Origin: Hirschia maritima DSM 19733
GTDB taxonomy: Bacteria; Pseudomonadota; Alphaproteobacteria; Caulobacterales; Hyphomonadaceae
Direction: 5' to 3'
Length of the DNA stretch: 64,000 nt
Assembly (NCBI RefSeq): GCF_000378345.1
Contig: NZ_KB899544.1
Location: forward strand, 620,001 to 684,000
In this document: piece after piece, positions 1 to 9,514 of the stretch
Layout: each line of letters opens with the position of its first letter
Position numbering within the stretch: the first letter of the stretch is position 1
Program-made: the position numbers and the translations under genes
The notes under the pieces: model-generated
What the model saw: only the letters and a program-made list of their open reading frames with translations
Databases searched by the model: none
What the model was told of the DNA's origin: nothing

Positions 1-655
1 TAAGAAGCTTTACCGCATTATCGACTTTAAGCGTCGTAAGTGGGATATGCCAGCGACTGTTGAACGCCTTGAGTATGACCCGAACCGTTCAGCTTTTATC
101 GCTCTTCTAAACTACGAAGATGGCGAGCAAGCATATATCGTTGCTCCTCAGCGTTTGGCTCCAGGTGACACGGTTGTTGCTGGTGAAAACGTTGATATCA
201 AACCTGGTAACGCGCTTCCGCTAAAGAATATCCCCGTTGGTACAATCATTCACAATGTTGAAATGAAGCCAATGAAGGGTGCTCAGATTGCTCGTGCAGC
301 TGGTACTTATGTTCAGTTGGTTGGTCGTCAAGATGGTTACGCTCAGGTGAAGCTGTCTTCTGGTGAGCTTCGTTTGATCCCAGAGCTTTGTATCGCAACA
401 ATCGGTGCGGTATCTAACCCGGACAACATGAACCAAAACTTAGGTAAAGCTGGTCGTAAGCGTCACCTTGGTAAGCGTCCATCTGTTCGTGGGGTAGTGA
501 TGAACCCATTCGACCACCCGCACGGTGGTGGTGAGGGTAAATCTTCCGGTGGTCGTCACCCAGTGACGCCATGGGGTAAGAAAACTCGCGGTCCTAAGAC
601 TCGTAAAAATAAAACGACTGATCGCTTGATCATTCGTCGTCGTAACAAGAAATAG
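1..655 (+). CDS. rplB: 50S ribosomal protein L2, 5' end outside window
   Basis: This is the C-terminal ~217 residues of ribosomal protein L2, which binds 23S rRNA near the peptidyl-transferase centre. The reading frame is open from base 2, and the first visible residues ([12 protein letters not shown]) are internal L2 sequence, so the ATG at base 47 is not the start. The conserved C-terminal loop with [12 protein letters not shown] and the basic tail [10 protein letters not shown] are present. It is followed after 15 bases by rpsS, as in the S10 operon. Only the truncation by the window edge is unusual. Confidence 0.97.
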   Translation, partial: KKLYRIIDFKRRKWDMPATVERLEYDPNRSAFIALLNYEDGEQAYIVAPQRLAPGDTVVAGENVDIKPGNALPLKNIPVGTIIHNVEMKPMKGAQIARAAGTYVQLVGRQDGYAQVKLSSGELRLIPELCIATIGAVSNPDNMNQNLGKAGRKRHLGKRPSVRGVVMNPFDHPHGGGEGKSSGGRHPVTPWGKKTRGPKTRKNKTTDRLIIRRRNKK

Positions 656-670
656 CGGAGGAATACTGAT

Positions 671-949
671 ATGCCACGCTCCGTTTGGAAAGGTCCTTTT
701 GTAGATGGTTATCTGCTGAAAAAAGCAGAAGTCGCTGCAGAGGCTACACGTCCGACGCCGATCAAGACTTGGTCTCGTCGTTCGACAATTTTGCCAAACT
801 TTGTGGGTCTGACTTTTCAGGTTCACAACGGAAACAAGTTTATACCGGTAAATGTGTCCGAAGATATGGTCGGTCACAAATTCGGTGAGTTCGCACCTAC
901 ACGTACTTATTACGGACACGGTGCTGATAAAAAAGCGAAGCGGAAGTAG
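671..949 (+). CDS. rpsS: 30S ribosomal protein S19
   Basis: This 92-residue protein opens [16 protein letters not shown], the S19 signature, and carries [13 protein letters not shown] near the C-terminus. S19 forms a complex with S13 in the 30S head. A GGAGG ribosome-binding site sits at 657-661. It lies between rplB and rplV in the canonical S10 order, and the stop is five bases from the next ATG, which suggests translational coupling. Length is normal for the family. Confidence 0.97.
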   Translation: MPRSVWKGPFVDGYLLKKAEVAAEATRPTPIKTWSRRSTILPNFVGLTFQVHNGNKFIPVNVSEDMVGHKFGEFAPTRTYYGHGADKKAKRK

Positions 950-954
950 GGACG

Positions 955-1353
955 ATGGGTAAGGCCAAAAATCCTCCAAGGCAGGCGTCTAACGAGAGTC
1001 GCGCAGTATTGCGTATGCTTCGCGTGAGCCCGCAAAAGCTGAATTTGATCGCTCAATCCATTCGTGGATTGTCAGTTGAGAAAGCTCAAGCTGAACTAAC
1101 ATTTTCACGCAAGCGTCACTCTAATGAAGTGTTGAAGCTGCTGAACTCTGCAATTGCAAACGCAGAAAACAATCATGGTTTGGACATCGACAGTCTTGTG
1201 GTGACACAGGCTTATGTTGGTAAAAACCTCGTTATGAAGCGTATCCGAGCTCGCGCTCGTGGTCGCGCAGCACGCATCCTTAAGCCGTTCGCACAGATGA
1301 CTATTGTTCTGCGTGACACGTCTATGGACGCTGAAAGCCAGGAGGCCGCATAA
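955..1353 (+). CDS. rplV: 50S ribosomal protein L22
   Basis: L22 lines the polypeptide exit tunnel and contacts all domains of 23S rRNA. The 132-residue product has the family core [16 protein letters not shown] and the long beta-hairpin whose basic tip ([13 protein letters not shown]) reaches into the tunnel. The last base of its stop codon (1353) is the first base of the rpsC start, so the two genes are translationally coupled. Length is slightly above the E. coli form, as is usual in alphaproteobacteria. Confidence 0.97.
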   Translation: MGKAKNPPRQASNESRAVLRMLRVSPQKLNLIAQSIRGLSVEKAQAELTFSRKRHSNEVLKLLNSAIANAENNHGLDIDSLVVTQAYVGKNLVMKRIRARARGRAARILKPFAQMTIVLRDTSMDAESQEAA

Positions 1354-2114
1354 TGGGTCAGAAGGTTAATCCAGTTGGGTTGCGTCTTGGCGTAAACCGT
1401 ACATCTGACAGCCGTTGGTATGCGGACAGTGCCGACTTTGGTCGTTTGCTGCACGAAGACCTTCGTTTGCGTAAATACATCCAGGAATGGCGTCCAAAGG
1501 ACGAGAATTCTGGAAAGCGTCAGGGTGAAGTTCTTGCTCGTCGCGCAGGTATTTCGAAAATTATTATTGAGCGTCCTCACAAGAAGTGCCGCATTACCAT
1601 TCACACATCCCGTCCAGGTATGATTATTGGTAAAAAGGGTGCAGACATTGAGAAGCTTCGTAAAGATCTTTCAAAGTTTGTGACTGATGAGGTTTTTGTA
1701 AACCTTGTAGAAGTTCGTAAGCCAGAGATTGATGCAAAGCTTGTTGCTGAAGACGTTGCTCGTCAGCTAGAACGCCGTGTTTCTTTCCGTCGTGCCATGA
1801 AGCGTACAATCCAGTCAGCTATGCGTCTGGGTGCGGAAGGTATACGTCTTAATGTAGCTGGTCGTCTTGGTGGTGCTGAGATCGCGCGTACTGAATGGTA
1901 CCGCGAAGGACGTGTTCCACTTCACACGCTACGTGCTGACATCGATTATGGTGTCGCAGAAGCATACACAACATACGGTATCATTGGTATCAAGGTCTGG
2001 ATCTTCAAAGGTGAGATCATGGAGCATGACCCAATGGCTCGTGACCGTAAAGCTGAAGCTTCTGGTGATGCGCGTGCACGTCAATCTCGTCCTGACAATA
2101 ATAGTCGGGGTTAA
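1353..2114 (+). CDS. rpsC: 30S ribosomal protein S3, with an apparent N-terminal insertion
   Basis: S3 sits at the mRNA entry channel of the 30S subunit. The start [13 protein letters not shown], the KH-type RNA-binding motif with [13 protein letters not shown] (residues 89-101) and the C-terminal domain [12 protein letters not shown] identify it. At 253 residues it is longer than E. coli S3. Residues ~45-60 (charged, [11 protein letters not shown]) look like a ~15-residue insertion between helix 1 and the KH domain, judged against remembered Caulobacter and E. coli sequences. It overlaps rplV by one base. Confidence 0.96.
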   Translation: MGQKVNPVGLRLGVNRTSDSRWYADSADFGRLLHEDLRLRKYIQEWRPKDENSGKRQGEVLARRAGISKIIIERPHKKCRITIHTSRPGMIIGKKGADIEKLRKDLSKFVTDEVFVNLVEVRKPEIDAKLVAEDVARQLERRVSFRRAMKRTIQSAMRLGAEGIRLNVAGRLGGAEIARTEWYREGRVPLHTLRADIDYGVAEAYTTYGIIGIKVWIFKGEIMEHDPMARDRKAEASGDARARQSRPDNNSRG

Positions 2115-2125
2115 GGAGATAGGTC

Positions 2126-2539
2126 ATGTTGCAACCAAAACGGACTAAGTTCCGCAAACAGTTTAAGGGCCGCATTAAAGGAAACGCCAAAGGTGGCGCG
2201 ACTTTGACATTCGGTTCATATGGTCTTAAAGCGCTCGAACCAGAGCGTGTGACTTCTCGTCAAATTGAGGCCACTCGTCGTGCTATTACTCGCCACATGA
2301 AACGTGTCGGTAAAGTATGGATCAGAATCTTCCCAGATGTACCTGTGTCTGCAAAGCCAACAGAAGTGCGTATGGGTAAAGGTAAGGGGTCGCCAGAATT
2401 TTGGGCGGCCAAAGTAAAGCCGGGTCGTATCATGTTTGAGATCGATGGTGTATCAGAAGAGATTGCGCGTGAAGCTCTATCTCTAGGTGCAGCAAAATTG
2501 CCGATCAAAACCAAGATCGTTAAACGGTTGGGCGAATAG
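2126..2539 (+). CDS. rplP: 50S ribosomal protein L16
   Basis: L16 is a 23S rRNA-binding protein near the A-site tRNA elbow. The 137-residue product starts [16 protein letters not shown] and contains [18 protein letters not shown] and [17 protein letters not shown], all diagnostic. It has a strong Shine-Dalgarno (AAGGAG, 2114-2119) and lies 11 bases after rpsC in the standard S10 gene order. Nothing unusual was seen. Confidence 0.97.
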   Translation: MLQPKRTKFRKQFKGRIKGNAKGGATLTFGSYGLKALEPERVTSRQIEATRRAITRHMKRVGKVWIRIFPDVPVSAKPTEVRMGKGKGSPEFWAAKVKPGRIMFEIDGVSEEIAREALSLGAAKLPIKTKIVKRLGE

Positions 2540-2555
2540 GGAGCGTTGTAAGATT

Positions 2556-2762
2556 ATGAAAATTGAAGACGTTCGCGCAAAAACGCCTGATGAACTTGTT
2601 TCTGAATTGACTAAACTCAAGAAAGAGCAGTTCAATCTTCGCTTCCAACAGGCCACTGGTCAGTTGGAGAACACCGCCCGCGTGCGGCAGGTGCGTAAGG
2701 ACATCGCACGGATCAAGACGATCTTAGCGGAAAAATCCAAAGCGCAAACCGGCGCTGCGTGA
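2556..2762 (+). CDS. rpmC: 50S ribosomal protein L29
   Basis: L29 is a small helical protein at the exit of the ribosomal tunnel, where it helps form the docking site for signal recognition particle and trigger factor. The start is set at the ATG at 2556 ([14 protein letters not shown]), giving 68 residues. The same frame stays open upstream to 2487, but that extension overlaps rplP and does not resemble L29. The motif [23 protein letters not shown]-like core spans residues ~23-45. It lies between rplP and rpsQ as expected. Confidence 0.96.
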   Translation: MKIEDVRAKTPDELVSELTKLKKEQFNLRFQQATGQLENTARVRQVRKDIARIKTILAEKSKAQTGAA

Positions 2763-2782
2763 GATTGAGGGAATAGGAAAAG

Positions 2783-3031
2783 ATGCCTAGGCGGATTATG
2801 GAAGGCGTGGTAGTGTCCACAGCAACGGACAAAACTGCAGTTGTACGCGTTGATCGTACATACCTTCACCCCCTTTTGAAAAAGACCGTTCGTCGGTCGA
2901 AAAAGTACCACGCTCATGATGAGAGCAATGTGGCAGCTGTTGGACAGAAAGTTTCTATCCAAGAGTGTCCACCACGTTCTAAGTTGAAGCGTTGGGAACT
3001 CGTTAATGCTGCAGAAGGATCTAAATCATGA
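2783..3031 (+). CDS. rpsQ: 30S ribosomal protein S17
   Basis: S17 is a primary 16S rRNA-binding protein with an OB fold. The 82-residue product starts [12 protein letters not shown] and contains the family segment [15 protein letters not shown]. Its stop overlaps the start of rplN in an ATGA arrangement (3028-3031), so the two are probably coupled. Length matches the family. Confidence 0.97.
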   Translation: MPRRIMEGVVVSTATDKTAVVRVDRTYLHPLLKKTVRRSKKYHAHDESNVAAVGQKVSIQECPPRSKLKRWELVNAAEGSKS

Positions 3032-3396
3032 TCCAGATGCAATCTAATTTGGATGTAGCGGACAACTCCGGTGCAAAGCGCGTTCAGTGTATCAAGGTTC
3101 TTGGTGGTGCTAAACGTCGCTACGCTTCTGTCGGCGACCAAATTGTTGTTTCAATTAAAGAAGCGACACCTAAAGGTCGTGTGAAGAAGGGTGATGTACG
3201 CCGTGCGATCGTTGTTCGCGTGAAAAAAGACATCCAACGTCGTGATGGTTCAGTCATTCGCTTCGATTCAAATGCTGCTGTTATTATCAATAATAATGGT
3301 GAGCCTCTTGGAACACGTATTTTTGGACCTGTTCCTCGTGAACTACGTGCGAAGAACCACATGAAAATAATCTCTCTTGCTCCGGAGGTGCTATAA
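3028..3396 (+). CDS. rplN: 50S ribosomal protein L14
   Basis: L14 binds 23S rRNA at the subunit interface and forms inter-subunit bridges. The 122-residue protein opens [18 protein letters not shown] and ends IISLAPEVL, both standard for L14. It overlaps rpsQ by four bases and is followed one base after its stop by rplX, so this part of the cluster is packed tightly. Confidence 0.97.
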   Translation: MIQMQSNLDVADNSGAKRVQCIKVLGGAKRRYASVGDQIVVSIKEATPKGRVKKGDVRRAIVVRVKKDIQRRDGSVIRFDSNAAVIINNNGEPLGTRIFGPVPRELRAKNHMKIISLAPEVL

Positions 3397-3397
3397 G

Positions 3398-3736
3398 ATG
3401 GCGGCCAAGATCAAGAAAGGTGACAAGGTAGTTGTACTATCTGGTAAAGACAAAGGTAAGCAGGGCGTCGTGTCTAGCGTGCTAGTTGAAGACCAGAAAG
3501 TGCTTGTATCGGGTGTGAATGTTGTTTCACGCCACACAAAACCTTCACAAGCGGATCAGGGTGGCATCAAGAACTTTGAAGCCCCAATCGATTCTTCTAA
3601 TGTTGCGCATATCGATCCAGAAGATGGTAAGCCAACACGCATCGGTTTCAAAACAGACGACAATGGTCGTAAAATACGCTTCTCAAAGCGTTCTGGTGTT
3701 GAAATTGACGAGCCAGTGTGGAGTAAGAAGAAATAA
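3398..3736 (+). CDS. rplX: 50S ribosomal protein L24
   Basis: L24 initiates assembly of the large subunit and carries a KOW motif ([18 protein letters not shown], residues 5-22). The ATG at 3398 is chosen because MAAKIKKGD is the typical L24 start and because CGGAGG lies upstream at 3383-3388. The open frame reaches back to 3377 inside rplN without homology. The product has 112 residues. Downstream, rplE starts three bases after the stop codon. Confidence 0.96.
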   Translation: MAAKIKKGDKVVVLSGKDKGKQGVVSSVLVEDQKVLVSGVNVVSRHTKPSQADQGGIKNFEAPIDSSNVAHIDPEDGKPTRIGFKTDDNGRKIRFSKRSGVEIDEPVWSKKK

Positions 3737-3738
3737 TT

Positions 3739-4299
3739 ATGTCTGATGTCGCCACATATGAGCCGCGGTTGCAGGCCCTTTACCGGGATGAAATCCGCGC
3801 AAAAATGAAATCTGAGTTTAAGTACAGTAATGAAATGCAGGTACCTAAGCTAGATAAAGTTGTTATCAACATGGGGCTAGGTGCTGCTGTATCTGACTCA
3901 AAAAAGGTTAAATCAGCCGTAGCCGCTCTCGCTGCTATCTCTGGTCAAAAGCCTGTTGAGACAAAAGCCCGTAAATCAATTGCTGGTTTCAAGCTTCGTG
4001 AAGACATGACAATCGGTGCGAAGGTTACTTTGCGTCGTGCGCACATGTTCGAATTTCTCGACCGCTTGACTACAATTGCACTACCTCGCGTAAAAGACTT
4101 CCGTGGTTTGAACGGTAAATCTTTTGATGGTCGCGGTAACTACGCAATGGGCTTGAAAGAGCATCTCGTTTTCCCTGAGATCAACTATGATGAAGTTGAT
4201 CAACCTTGGGGTATGGATATCATCGTGTGCACAACGGCGCCCACGAACGAAGAGGCGAAGGCACTCCTTAAGGAGTTCGGCTTCCCTTTCCGAAACTAG
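3739..4299 (+). CDS. rplE: 50S ribosomal protein L5
   Basis: L5 binds 5S rRNA and contacts the P-site tRNA. The 186-residue product contains VINMGLGAA, the loop with [15 protein letters not shown] and the C-terminal [20 protein letters not shown], which define the family. It sits between rplX and rpsN. Length and order are typical. Confidence 0.97.
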   Translation: MSDVATYEPRLQALYRDEIRAKMKSEFKYSNEMQVPKLDKVVINMGLGAAVSDSKKVKSAVAALAAISGQKPVETKARKSIAGFKLREDMTIGAKVTLRRAHMFEFLDRLTTIALPRVKDFRGLNGKSFDGRGNYAMGLKEHLVFPEINYDEVDQPWGMDIIVCTTAPTNEEAKALLKEFGFPFRN

Positions 4300-4316
4300 G
4301 CGCTGGAGAAAGTTAA

Positions 4317-4622
4317 ATGGCTAAGAAAAGTGCAGTCCAGAAAAATTTGAAGCGCATGCGCATGGTGGAAAAATATGCCGCTAAGCGTGCAGCTTTAAAA
4401 GCGCAAGCTTTGGACGATAATGCGCCTTTGGAAGAGCGTTTTGATGCGCGTCTGAAATTGGCAAAATTGCCTCGCAACTCCGCACCAAGTCGTGTGCGTA
4501 ACCGTTGTGAAGTAACAGGTCGCCCACGTGGTTTCTACCGCAAGCTTAAGATGTCTCGTATCGCTTTGCGCGAACTAGGTAGCGCAGGGATGATCCCTGG
4601 GCTTGTGAAATCAAGCTGGTAG
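4317..4622 (+). CDS. rpsN: 30S ribosomal protein S14, zinc-free type
   Basis: S14 belongs to the head of the 30S subunit near the A site. At 101 residues this is the long form without the CxxC zinc knuckle pair of the short paralogue. Only one cysteine ([12 protein letters not shown]) is present in the central motif. The C-terminus [22 protein letters not shown] is diagnostic in its first half. No alternative S14 copy is present in this window. Confidence 0.97.
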   Translation: MAKKSAVQKNLKRMRMVEKYAAKRAALKAQALDDNAPLEERFDARLKLAKLPRNSAPSRVRNRCEVTGRPRGFYRKLKMSRIALRELGSAGMIPGLVKSSW

Positions 4623-4634
4623 GAGGGAAAAGTT

Positions 4635-5030
4635 ATGAACTTGAATGATCCTCTAGGTGATATGCTTACACGTATACGTAACGCGCAAATGCGTGGACGT
4701 TCATCCGTTGTAACACCTGCTTCCAAACTTCGCGTCCGTGTATTGGATGTTCTTCAATCTGAAGGTTACATCCGTGGATACACTGAAGTAGAAAAAGATG
4801 GAAAAGCAGAGATTGAAATTGAGCTGAAATACTTCGACGGTTCACCAGTGATTCAACAAATCGCTCGTGTTTCAAAACCAGGTCGTCGTGTCTATTCTGG
4901 ATCAAAGGATATTCCTTTGGAACGTAACGGACTAGGTATTTCTATTTTATCAACGCCTAAGGGCGTGATGTCTGACAATGTTGCTCGCACCGAGAATGTC
5001 GGTGGTGAGATTCTTTGTCGGGTATCCTAG
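4635..5030 (+). CDS. rpsH: 30S ribosomal protein S8
   Basis: S8 binds the central domain of 16S rRNA and represses the spc operon in E. coli by binding its own mRNA. The 131-residue product starts [20 protein letters not shown] and ends with the conserved [16 protein letters not shown] at 4621-4627 is a good ribosome-binding site. I cannot tell from sequence whether autogenous regulation is kept here. Confidence 0.97.
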   Translation: MNLNDPLGDMLTRIRNAQMRGRSSVVTPASKLRVRVLDVLQSEGYIRGYTEVEKDGKAEIEIELKYFDGSPVIQQIARVSKPGRRVYSGSKDIPLERNGLGISILSTPKGVMSDNVARTENVGGEILCRVS

Positions 5031-5051
5031 GGCGTAAAGGAATTATTTGTT

Positions 5052-5588
5052 ATGTCCAGGATTGGTAAAAAACCTGTAGCGGCACCAAGTGGTGTGACAG
5101 TGAATATCACTGACACAGACATTTCGGTAAAAGGCCCTAAAGGTGAACTAGCGCTCGCTTTGGTAGACGACGTTTCAGTTGCTATGGAAGGCACTGATAT
5201 CGTTGTGACACCAAGAGATGAAAATGATAACGCTAGTCGCGCTTTATGGGGTACTTTCCGCGCTCGTATCTTCAACATGGTTGAAGGTGTAACGAAAGGT
5301 TATGAGAAAAACCTTGAGTTAGTGGGTGTTGGTTACCGTGCAGCAGTCAAAGGCAAAGATCTTGAGTTGAACCTTGGGTTTTCGCACCCAGTGCTTCACA
5401 AAGCTCCTGAAGGTATCACATTTAAATGTGCTAAGCCGACGGAAGTAAAAATTGAAGGTGTTGACAAACAAGTTGTTGGTCAAGTGGCTTCAGAGATCCG
5501 TGCTTATCGTCCGCCTGAACCTTATAAAGGTAAGGGTATCCGTTATGAAGGCGAATACATTCGCCGTAAAGAAGGTAAGAAGAAGTAA
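5052..5588 (+). CDS. rplF: 50S ribosomal protein L6
   Basis: L6 lies near the factor-binding site of the 50S subunit. The 178-residue product has two related domains, starts [15 protein letters not shown], and ends with the strongly conserved [19 protein letters not shown]. Position between rpsH and rplR is canonical. Nothing odd was found. Confidence 0.97.
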   Translation: MSRIGKKPVAAPSGVTVNITDTDISVKGPKGELALALVDDVSVAMEGTDIVVTPRDENDNASRALWGTFRARIFNMVEGVTKGYEKNLELVGVGYRAAVKGKDLELNLGFSHPVLHKAPEGITFKCAKPTEVKIEGVDKQVVGQVASEIRAYRPPEPYKGKGIRYEGEYIRRKEGKKK

Positions 5589-5591
5589 GCC

Positions 5592-5954
5592 ATGTTGTCA
5601 TCGCGCGAAAAGCAAATACGCCGCGCCCAACGGGTGCGCACTCGCCTTCGGAAGATTGCGAATGGAAAGCCTCGTTTGTCGGTTAGCCGTTCGTCAAAGA
5701 ACATTTCCGTTCAGCTTATTGATGATCTGCAGGGCAAGACAATTGTTTCTGCATCAACTCTAGAAGCTGATTTCAAAAAAGCTGGTAACACTGGTGCATC
5801 TAAGGATGCAGCTGCTGTGATCGGTAAACTCGTTGCTGAACGTGCGGTTAAAGCCGGCGTGACAGAATGTGTTTTCGACCGTGGTGGATTTATCTTCCAC
5901 GGCCGCGTAAAGGCCCTAGCTGATGCTGCCCGTGAGGGCGGCTTGAAATTCTAG
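5592..5954 (+). CDS. rplR: 50S ribosomal protein L18
   Basis: L18 binds 5S rRNA together with L5. The 120-residue protein starts [16 protein letters not shown], contains [19 protein letters not shown], and ends [23 protein letters not shown], all L18 hallmarks. It begins three bases after the rplF stop, so reinitiation or coupling is likely. Length fits the family. Confidence 0.97.
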   Translation: MLSSREKQIRRAQRVRTRLRKIANGKPRLSVSRSSKNISVQLIDDLQGKTIVSASTLEADFKKAGNTGASKDAAAVIGKLVAERAVKAGVTECVFDRGGFIFHGRVKALADAAREGGLKF

Positions 5955-5966
5955 AAGGAGACCGTC

Positions 5967-6545
5967 ATGGCACGTGATAATCGTGAAAGAGGCGGTCGCA
6001 AAGGCCGCGACCGTGAGGAAGAGCAGTCCGAAATCGTCGACAAGTTAGTCGCGATTAACCGTGTTGCTAAAGTTGTTAAAGGTGGTAAAAACTTCGGTTT
6101 TGCTGCGCTAGTTGTTGTTGGTGATCAAAAAGGTCGCGTTGGTTTCGGTCACGGTAAAGCCCGTGAGGTTCCTGAAGCTATTCGCAAAGCGACTGAAGAA
6201 GCCAAGAAAACAATGGTTCGCGTACCACTTCGTGAGGGTCGTACTCTTCACCATGACGGTTCAGGCCGTTGGGGTGCTGGTAAAGTTCACCTTCGTGCAG
6301 CTCCAGCGGGTACTGGTGTTATTGCCGGTGGTCCAATGCGTGCTGTTCTTGAGGTTCTTGGTGTTCAGGACGTTGTTGCAAAATCCATTGGGTCTTCAAA
6401 CCCTTACAACATGGTTCGTGCAACAGTTCAGGCGCTTAAAGGTCAATCAAGCCCGCGTCAGGTTGCTTCCAAGCGTGGTCTTAAAGTTCAAGACATCGTA
6501 GGCCGTCGTACTGATGGTGCTGGTGTGACTGAAGTAGCCCAATAG
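5967..6545 (+). CDS. rpsE: 30S ribosomal protein S5
   Basis: S5 contributes to translational accuracy and, with S3 and S4, to mRNA unwinding at the entry tunnel. The 192-residue product has the double-stranded RNA-binding-like domain ([17 protein letters not shown]) and the conserved loop [15 protein letters not shown], followed by the C-terminal domain containing GIGxxG-like [15 protein letters not shown]. The N-terminus is basic and extended ([13 protein letters not shown]), as is common in alphaproteobacteria. A GAAGGAG Shine-Dalgarno precedes it. Confidence 0.97.
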   Translation: MARDNRERGGRKGRDREEEQSEIVDKLVAINRVAKVVKGGKNFGFAALVVVGDQKGRVGFGHGKAREVPEAIRKATEEAKKTMVRVPLREGRTLHHDGSGRWGAGKVHLRAAPAGTGVIAGGPMRAVLEVLGVQDVVAKSIGSSNPYNMVRATVQALKGQSSPRQVASKRGLKVQDIVGRRTDGAGVTEVAQ

Positions 6546-6570
6546 GGCGGGATAGGTTGGAGTAACCACA

Positions 6571-6759
6571 ATGGCAGAGAAAAAGACACTGCGTGTGCGT
6601 CAGACCGGCAGCCCGATCCGTCGCAACGAAACCCAACGCAAAACACTTGTTGGCTTGGGGTTGAACAAAGTAGGTCGCGAACGTGAGTTGGAAGACACTC
6701 CATCTGTCCGCGGCATGATTTCCAAAGTCGGCCACTTGGTCGAAGTGATTGAAGGTTAG
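6571..6759 (+). CDS. rpmD: 50S ribosomal protein L30
   Basis: L30 is a small peripheral protein of the 50S subunit. The 62-residue product contains [26 protein letters not shown]-type core (residues 8-33) and ends [15 protein letters not shown], the standard C-terminus. It lies between rpsE and rplO. A longer (54-base) spacer then separates it from rplO. Confidence 0.96.
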   Translation: MAEKKTLRVRQTGSPIRRNETQRKTLVGLGLNKVGRERELEDTPSVRGMISKVGHLVEVIEG

Positions 6760-6813
6760 GACTGAGCGCTATTCGTGGAGAACGCGTGTAGCGATTAGTT
6801 CGAGGATAAGATT

Positions 6814-7290
6814 ATGAAACTTAACGAACTTTCAGACAATGCAGGCGCAACAAAAGAGCGTATGCGTGTTGGCCGTGGTGTCGGGTCCGGTAAAGGTAAA
6901 ACTGCTGGACGTGGTGTAAAAGGTCAAAAGTCACGTTCAGGTGTGGCGATTAAAGGTTTTGAAGGTGGGCAAATGCCTATCCACATGCGTATGCCTAAGC
7001 GTGGTTTCAACAGACCAAACGCTAAAACATTCGCTTGGGTAAACATTGGTCGTATCGAAAAAGCGATTTCCGAAGGTAAGCTAGATGCTAAAAAACCTGT
7101 GGATGAAGCTGCTTTGATCGCCTCAGGCATAGTTCGTCGTGCAAAAGATGGTATCCGTCTCCTTGCAAAAGGCGAGATTAGCTCCAAAATAGAGATTACT
7201 GTTGCTGGTGCATCAAAAGCGGCTATTGCTGCTGTTGAAAAAGCTGGCGGCTCAGTCACTCTTACAGCACCTGTAAAGACTGCTGAATAA
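6814..7290 (+). CDS. rplO: 50S ribosomal protein L15
   Basis: L15 is a late-assembly 23S rRNA-binding protein. The 158-residue product starts [12 protein letters not shown] and has the glycine- and lysine-rich segment [19 protein letters not shown], followed by [18 protein letters not shown]. The C-terminal domain ends in a family-typical AxxKxEAxGG-like stretch ([10 protein letters not shown]). About 110 bases separate it from secY. Confidence 0.97.
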   Translation: MKLNELSDNAGATKERMRVGRGVGSGKGKTAGRGVKGQKSRSGVAIKGFEGGQMPIHMRMPKRGFNRPNAKTFAWVNIGRIEKAISEGKLDAKKPVDEAALIASGIVRRAKDGIRLLAKGEISSKIEITVAGASKAAIAAVEKAGGSVTLTAPVKTAE

Positions 7291-7399
7291 GACTGTCTCA
7301 TATTCTACGACTCGCGTAGGGTATTGAATAGTATAATTGCAAGTGTCAGCTTCGATTTCCGTAGCTGGCATTTTGCTGCTTAAAGGGGAGCGAGCATTT

Positions 7400-8773
7400 A
7401 TGGCTTCAGCCGCAGAGCAACTCGCAAAGAATATTAATTTCTCGACTTTTGGTAAGGCGAAGGAATTACAACAGCGAATCCTTTTCACACTTGGTGCGTT
7501 GATCGTTTACCGTTTGGGTACACAAATTCCAATTCCTGGAATTGACCCCGGGCAACTCGAAATCGCCTTTGGTAGTCAATCTGGCGGAATTCTGGGAATG
7601 ATGAATGTCTTCTCAGGTGGTGCTATTGAGAGAATGGCTATTTTTGCGCTGAATGTGATGCCGTACATTTCAGCTTCCATTATTATGCAGCTTGCGACAT
7701 CCGCAGTGCCTTCTCTTGAGCGTCTCAAGAAGGAAGGTGAGGCTGGTAGAAAACAAATTAACCAGTATACACGTTACGGAACTGTTTTGCTCGCAATAGC
7801 ACAGGCCTACGGTATTGCTGCTTCCTTGAGTTCCATTGATCCTAATAGTGGTGCATCGGTTGCCATTAATCCAGGATGGTATTTCATGACATCTACAGTG
7901 GTAACGCTCGTAGGTGGTACAGTTTTCCTCATGTGGTTAGGTGAACAAGTAACAGCACGCGGTGTTGGTAATGGTATCTCACTAATCATTTTTGCGGGTA
8001 TCGTAGCGATTATGCCGAAAACAATCTGGAACGCGCTTGTATCGACGCGTGAAGGAACAATGAATGTAACAGTACTGGCTGCGGTCGCAGTTATCAGTGT
8101 TGCGATGATTGTGTTTATCGTTTTCGTTGAACGGTCACAGCGGCGCTTGTTGATCCAGTACCCGAAACGTCAGCAGGGTAACCGCATGATGGGAGGAGAG
8201 AGTTCCTTCCTACCATTGAAATTGAATACTTCTGGTGTGATCCCGCCAATCTTTGCGACATCACTTTTGATTCTTCCAACGACTGCAGCTGGTATGATGG
8301 CATCGGGACAAGGTGCCGCTGGCGGTGGTCCGGTGTCTGAAGCGCTGCGTTCTGTTGTCGCACTTATTGGTCCTGGTCAGCCTCTGTTTGTGGTACTGTA
8401 CGGACTATTGGTTATCTTCTTTTGTTTCTTCTACACATCAATCGTGTTTAACCCTGAGGAAACCGCTGATAACCTACGGAAACATGGCGGTTTTATACCA
8501 GGATACCGTCCAGGTAAAAGAACTGCTGAGTATTTAGACTATGTGCTAAGTCGCCTAACAGTGATCGGTGCATTATATCTGACAATCGTATGTTTGTTGC
8601 CAGAGATCTTGAAGATGAACTTCACTTCCATTCCTTTCTATATTGGTGGAACGTCGATTCTGATTGTGGTTTCTGTGACAATGGATACAGTCGCTCAGAT
8701 ACAATCGCATCTAATTGCCCACCAATATGAGGGCATGATTAAAAGATCACGGCTCGGGGGCCGCAAAAAATGA
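7400..8773 (+). CDS. secY: Preprotein translocase subunit SecY
   Basis: SecY is the channel subunit of the inner-membrane SecYEG translocon. The start is placed at 7400 (MASAAEQLAKNINF) because GGGGAG at 7385-7390 is well spaced, while the open frame back to 7337 lacks a ribosome-binding site. The product is 457 residues, with ten expected membrane segments, the plug region after TM1 (GIDPGQLE) and the cytoplasmic loop ERSQRRLLIQYPKRQ. The C-terminal loop with NPEETADNLRKHGGFIPGYRPG is the ribosome/SecA-binding signature. Its stop overlaps the adk start by four bases. Confidence 0.96.
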   Translation: MASAAEQLAKNINFSTFGKAKELQQRILFTLGALIVYRLGTQIPIPGIDPGQLEIAFGSQSGGILGMMNVFSGGAIERMAIFALNVMPYISASIIMQLATSAVPSLERLKKEGEAGRKQINQYTRYGTVLLAIAQAYGIAASLSSIDPNSGASVAINPGWYFMTSTVVTLVGGTVFLMWLGEQVTARGVGNGISLIIFAGIVAIMPKTIWNALVSTREGTMNVTVLAAVAVISVAMIVFIVFVERSQRRLLIQYPKRQQGNRMMGGESSFLPLKLNTSGVIPPIFATSLLILPTTAAGMMASGQGAAGGGPVSEALRSVVALIGPGQPLFVVLYGLLVIFFCFFYTSIVFNPEETADNLRKHGGFIPGYRPGKRTAEYLDYVLSRLTVIGALYLTIVCLLPEILKMNFTSIPFYIGGTSILIVVSVTMDTVAQIQSHLIAHQYEGMIKRSRLGGRKK

Positions 8774-9333
8774 ATTTGATACTTTTCGGGCCGCCAGCGG
8801 CTGGTAAAGGCACGCAAGCCAAAAAACTCGTTGCAGAACGAGGCTACATCCAACTCTCGACAGGAGACATGCTACGCGCAGCTCGTTCTTCTGGATCTGA
8901 GCTTGGGGTGAAAGTTGCTGGCATCATGGATTCAGGTGGTTTGGTTTCGGATGAAATCGTGATCGCTTTGATTGATGAACAACTCGAATCAAATCCTGAA
9001 GCAGCCGGTTTCATTTTTGATGGGTTCCCAAGAACTATTCCTCAAGCTGAAGCATTAGATAAGCTTTTGGAATCACGTGGGACGAAAGTTGATAATGTGA
9101 TTCGATTGAAGGTGGATGATGAGGCTCTTATGCAGAGAATCATTAAACGTTTTGAAGAGGAAGGGCGTTCAGACGACAACCCGGAAAGCTTCCGTAAGCG
9201 TTTAGACGCCTATAATGCGCAAACTGCACCATTGCTGCCTATATATGCGGAGCAAGGTAAGTTAACTGAAGTCGATGGAATGCAGTCAATTGAGGTTGTA
9301 TCTAGCGAAATTAGCCAAGTTTTGGGTGCATAA
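8770..9333 (+). CDS. adk: Adenylate kinase, short-LID form
   Basis: Adenylate kinase interconverts ATP + AMP and 2 ADP in the cytosol. The P-loop GPPAAGKGT is at residues 7-15, the AMP-binding STGDMLRAA at ~30-38 and DGFPRT at ~84-89. At 187 residues it lacks the long LID insertion: only KRFEEEGRSDDNPE bridges the lid region, as in other alphaproteobacterial enzymes. The gene overlaps secY (ATGA), a conserved pairing in bacteria. Confidence 0.96.
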   Translation: MNLILFGPPAAGKGTQAKKLVAERGYIQLSTGDMLRAARSSGSELGVKVAGIMDSGGLVSDEIVIALIDEQLESNPEAAGFIFDGFPRTIPQAEALDKLLESRGTKVDNVIRLKVDDEALMQRIIKRFEEEGRSDDNPESFRKRLDAYNAQTAPLLPIYAEQGKLTEVDGMQSIEVVSSEISQVLGA

Positions 9334-9376
9334 GCCCGAAAGTGTAAAAGAACCGACATTTTGGCTCAATATTTAG

Positions 9377-9404
9377 TTGACGTCAGAATATCACAGCATA
9401 TAAG
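9377..9404 (+). promoter_or_regulatory. Candidate sigma-70 promoter for rpsM-rpsK-rpoA-rplQ
   Basis: In the 181-base gap between adk and rpsM there is a -35-like TTGACG (9377-9382) and a -10-like TATAAG (9399-9404), separated by 16 bases. Transcription would begin ~100 bases upstream of rpsM. This suggests the alpha operon can be transcribed separately from the S10/spc cluster. The call is by pattern only. CCGACA (9353-9358) and TGTCGG (9405-9410) flank the site. Confidence 0.5.
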
Positions 9405-9514
9405 TGTCGGCTTCCGCGACGATGAGACGTTCCGAATGCAGTGTTTTTGTTTCACTGGGTTTTGTTGAGTTGTCGGATTTGTTGTGAAACAGTTTTAATG
9501 AATGGAGGGGCAGT

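Noticed and set aside
440-979. 179-residue minus-strand open frame opposite rplB/rpsS/rplV
   Set aside because: It lies antisense to ribosomal protein genes of certain identity, has no ribosome-binding site, and is a composition effect.
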